Below, piece by piece: positions 63,721 through 64,000 of a stretch of DNA of 64,000 bases. The notes beneath the pieces were generated by a model, which did not search any database, had not been told where the DNA came from, and was given only the letters and a program-made list of their open reading frames with translations. This DNA comes from SXXZ01 sp041177965 (GTDB taxonomy: Bacteria; Verrucomicrobiota; Verrucomicrobiia; Limisphaerales; UBA9464), in NCBI GenBank assembly GCA_041177965.1, contig JBEGWF010000002.1, positions 1 to 64,000 of the forward strand, read 5' to 3'. How positions within the stretch are numbered: position 1 is the first letter of the stretch; each line of letters starts with the position of its first letter. Position numbers and translations under genes: made by a program.

Positions 63721-64000
63721 TCAGGGCTTTTCGGCGGACTTCTCCTCGGAGCCCTCGGGGGGCTTCCCGACCCCGGCGTCGGCGGCCGGTTTTTCCGGCC
63801 CCGGATCGGGCGGCAGGCCCTGCTTCTCGCGCCAGTTCCGCTCCAGACGCTGCTTCACCACGACATGGACAGGGTTCGTCACCGCATCGAGATGGGTGCG
63901 GGCCGCCGCCCATCGACCCGCCTTGATCTGCCAACGGGCCATGTGCAACCGCACGCCCTCGCGTTCCTCGCCGATGGCGGTCAGCCGGAGGGCGTTGGTC
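63721..64000 (-). CDS. C-terminal fragment of a protein continuing past the right edge
   Basis: The last 92 residues of a minus-strand protein; the frame is open to the window edge, so the start is outside. The helical segment EREGVRLHMARWQIKAGRWAAARTHLDAVTNPVHVVVKQRLERNWREK looks like the last TPR-type repeats. It ends in a Pro/Glu/Lys-rich tail. An internal ATG at 63954 is not the start, since coding-like sequence continues upstream. It may be a TPR scaffold protein. Confidence 0.6.
   Translation of the reverse strand, partial: TNALRLTAIGEEREGVRLHMARWQIKAGRWAAARTHLDAVTNPVHVVVKQRLERNWREKQGLPPDPGPEKPAADAGVGKPPEGSEEKSAEKP

Overview
The window is GC-rich chromosomal DNA (roughly two thirds G+C by eye), very probably from a member of the Verrucomicrobiota, or at least the Planctomycetota-Verrucomicrobiota group. 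The evidence is the gene families: a DUF1549/DUF1553 protein, a DUF1592-type giant cytochrome paired with a DUF1552 protein, a C-terminal heme domain of the Pirellula/Verrucomicrobium type, a prepilin-like protein with a C-terminal VDGH motif, and many secreted propeller, LamG-like and phosphoesterase proteins. No prophage, intact insertion sequence or CRISPR array was seen. The assignment rests on recognised family features, not on a database search.

Layout. 1-2.75 kb: 3'-truncated DUF1549/DUF1553 gene (-). 2.9-4.8 kb: Gfo/Idh/MocA oxidoreductase and HAD phosphatase (+). 4.9-11.8 kb (-): monoheme protein, zinc-ribbon protein, beta-propeller/phosphoesterase, LamG-like protein, TolC-like channel. 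12-19.5 kb: dxr (+), then on the minus strand a GDPD-like enzyme, a prepilin-like protein, and an RND pump translationally coupled to a serine hydrolase. 19.8-23.7 kb: dipeptidase, PhoR/PhoB-like pair, YedK-like protein. 23.7-28.6 kb: aldo/keto reductase, VOC protein, PhoD, small hypothetical, GDPD. 28.7-33 kb: mutL, PQQ-like propeller, HAD. 33.6-39.3 kb: DUF1552 and DUF1592 pair. 39.3-46 kb: DUF5009-like membrane protein, CNB protein, DUF3445 protein, thiH, GT9, metallophosphoesterase, acylphosphatase. 46-52.6 kb: heme protein, Ntn amidase, Dpm1-like GT2, M42 peptidase, ABC-F. 52.7-56.3 kb: tRNA-Lys(CTT), Ig-like secreted protein, SpoIIE phosphatase, DUF2007, slyX. 56.7-63.6 kb: tyrS, formylglycine-generating enzyme, small membrane protein, 5'-3' exonuclease, ppdK with a strong terminator. 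A truncated gene enters from the right edge.

Two themes link the genes. One is phosphate-ester scavenging: a PhoB/PhoR-like pair with a Pho-box-like repeat upstream, plus PhoD, two GDPD-type enzymes and a propeller/phosphoesterase. The other is extracytoplasmic polymer breakdown and electron transfer, through the heme proteins, an asparaginase-type amidase, a lipoprotein formylglycine-generating enzyme and a PQQ-like propeller.

The least explained material is non-coding. A ~132-bp modular repeat, rich in internal hairpins, occurs at four loci. At each locus it lies just past the stop codon of a gene on the same strand. Two loci also carry a second shared REP-like motif. A separate 121-bp unit is repeated three times between slyX and tyrS. 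Several other convergent gene pairs are separated by GC-only palindromes. These are the best candidates here for something undescribed.
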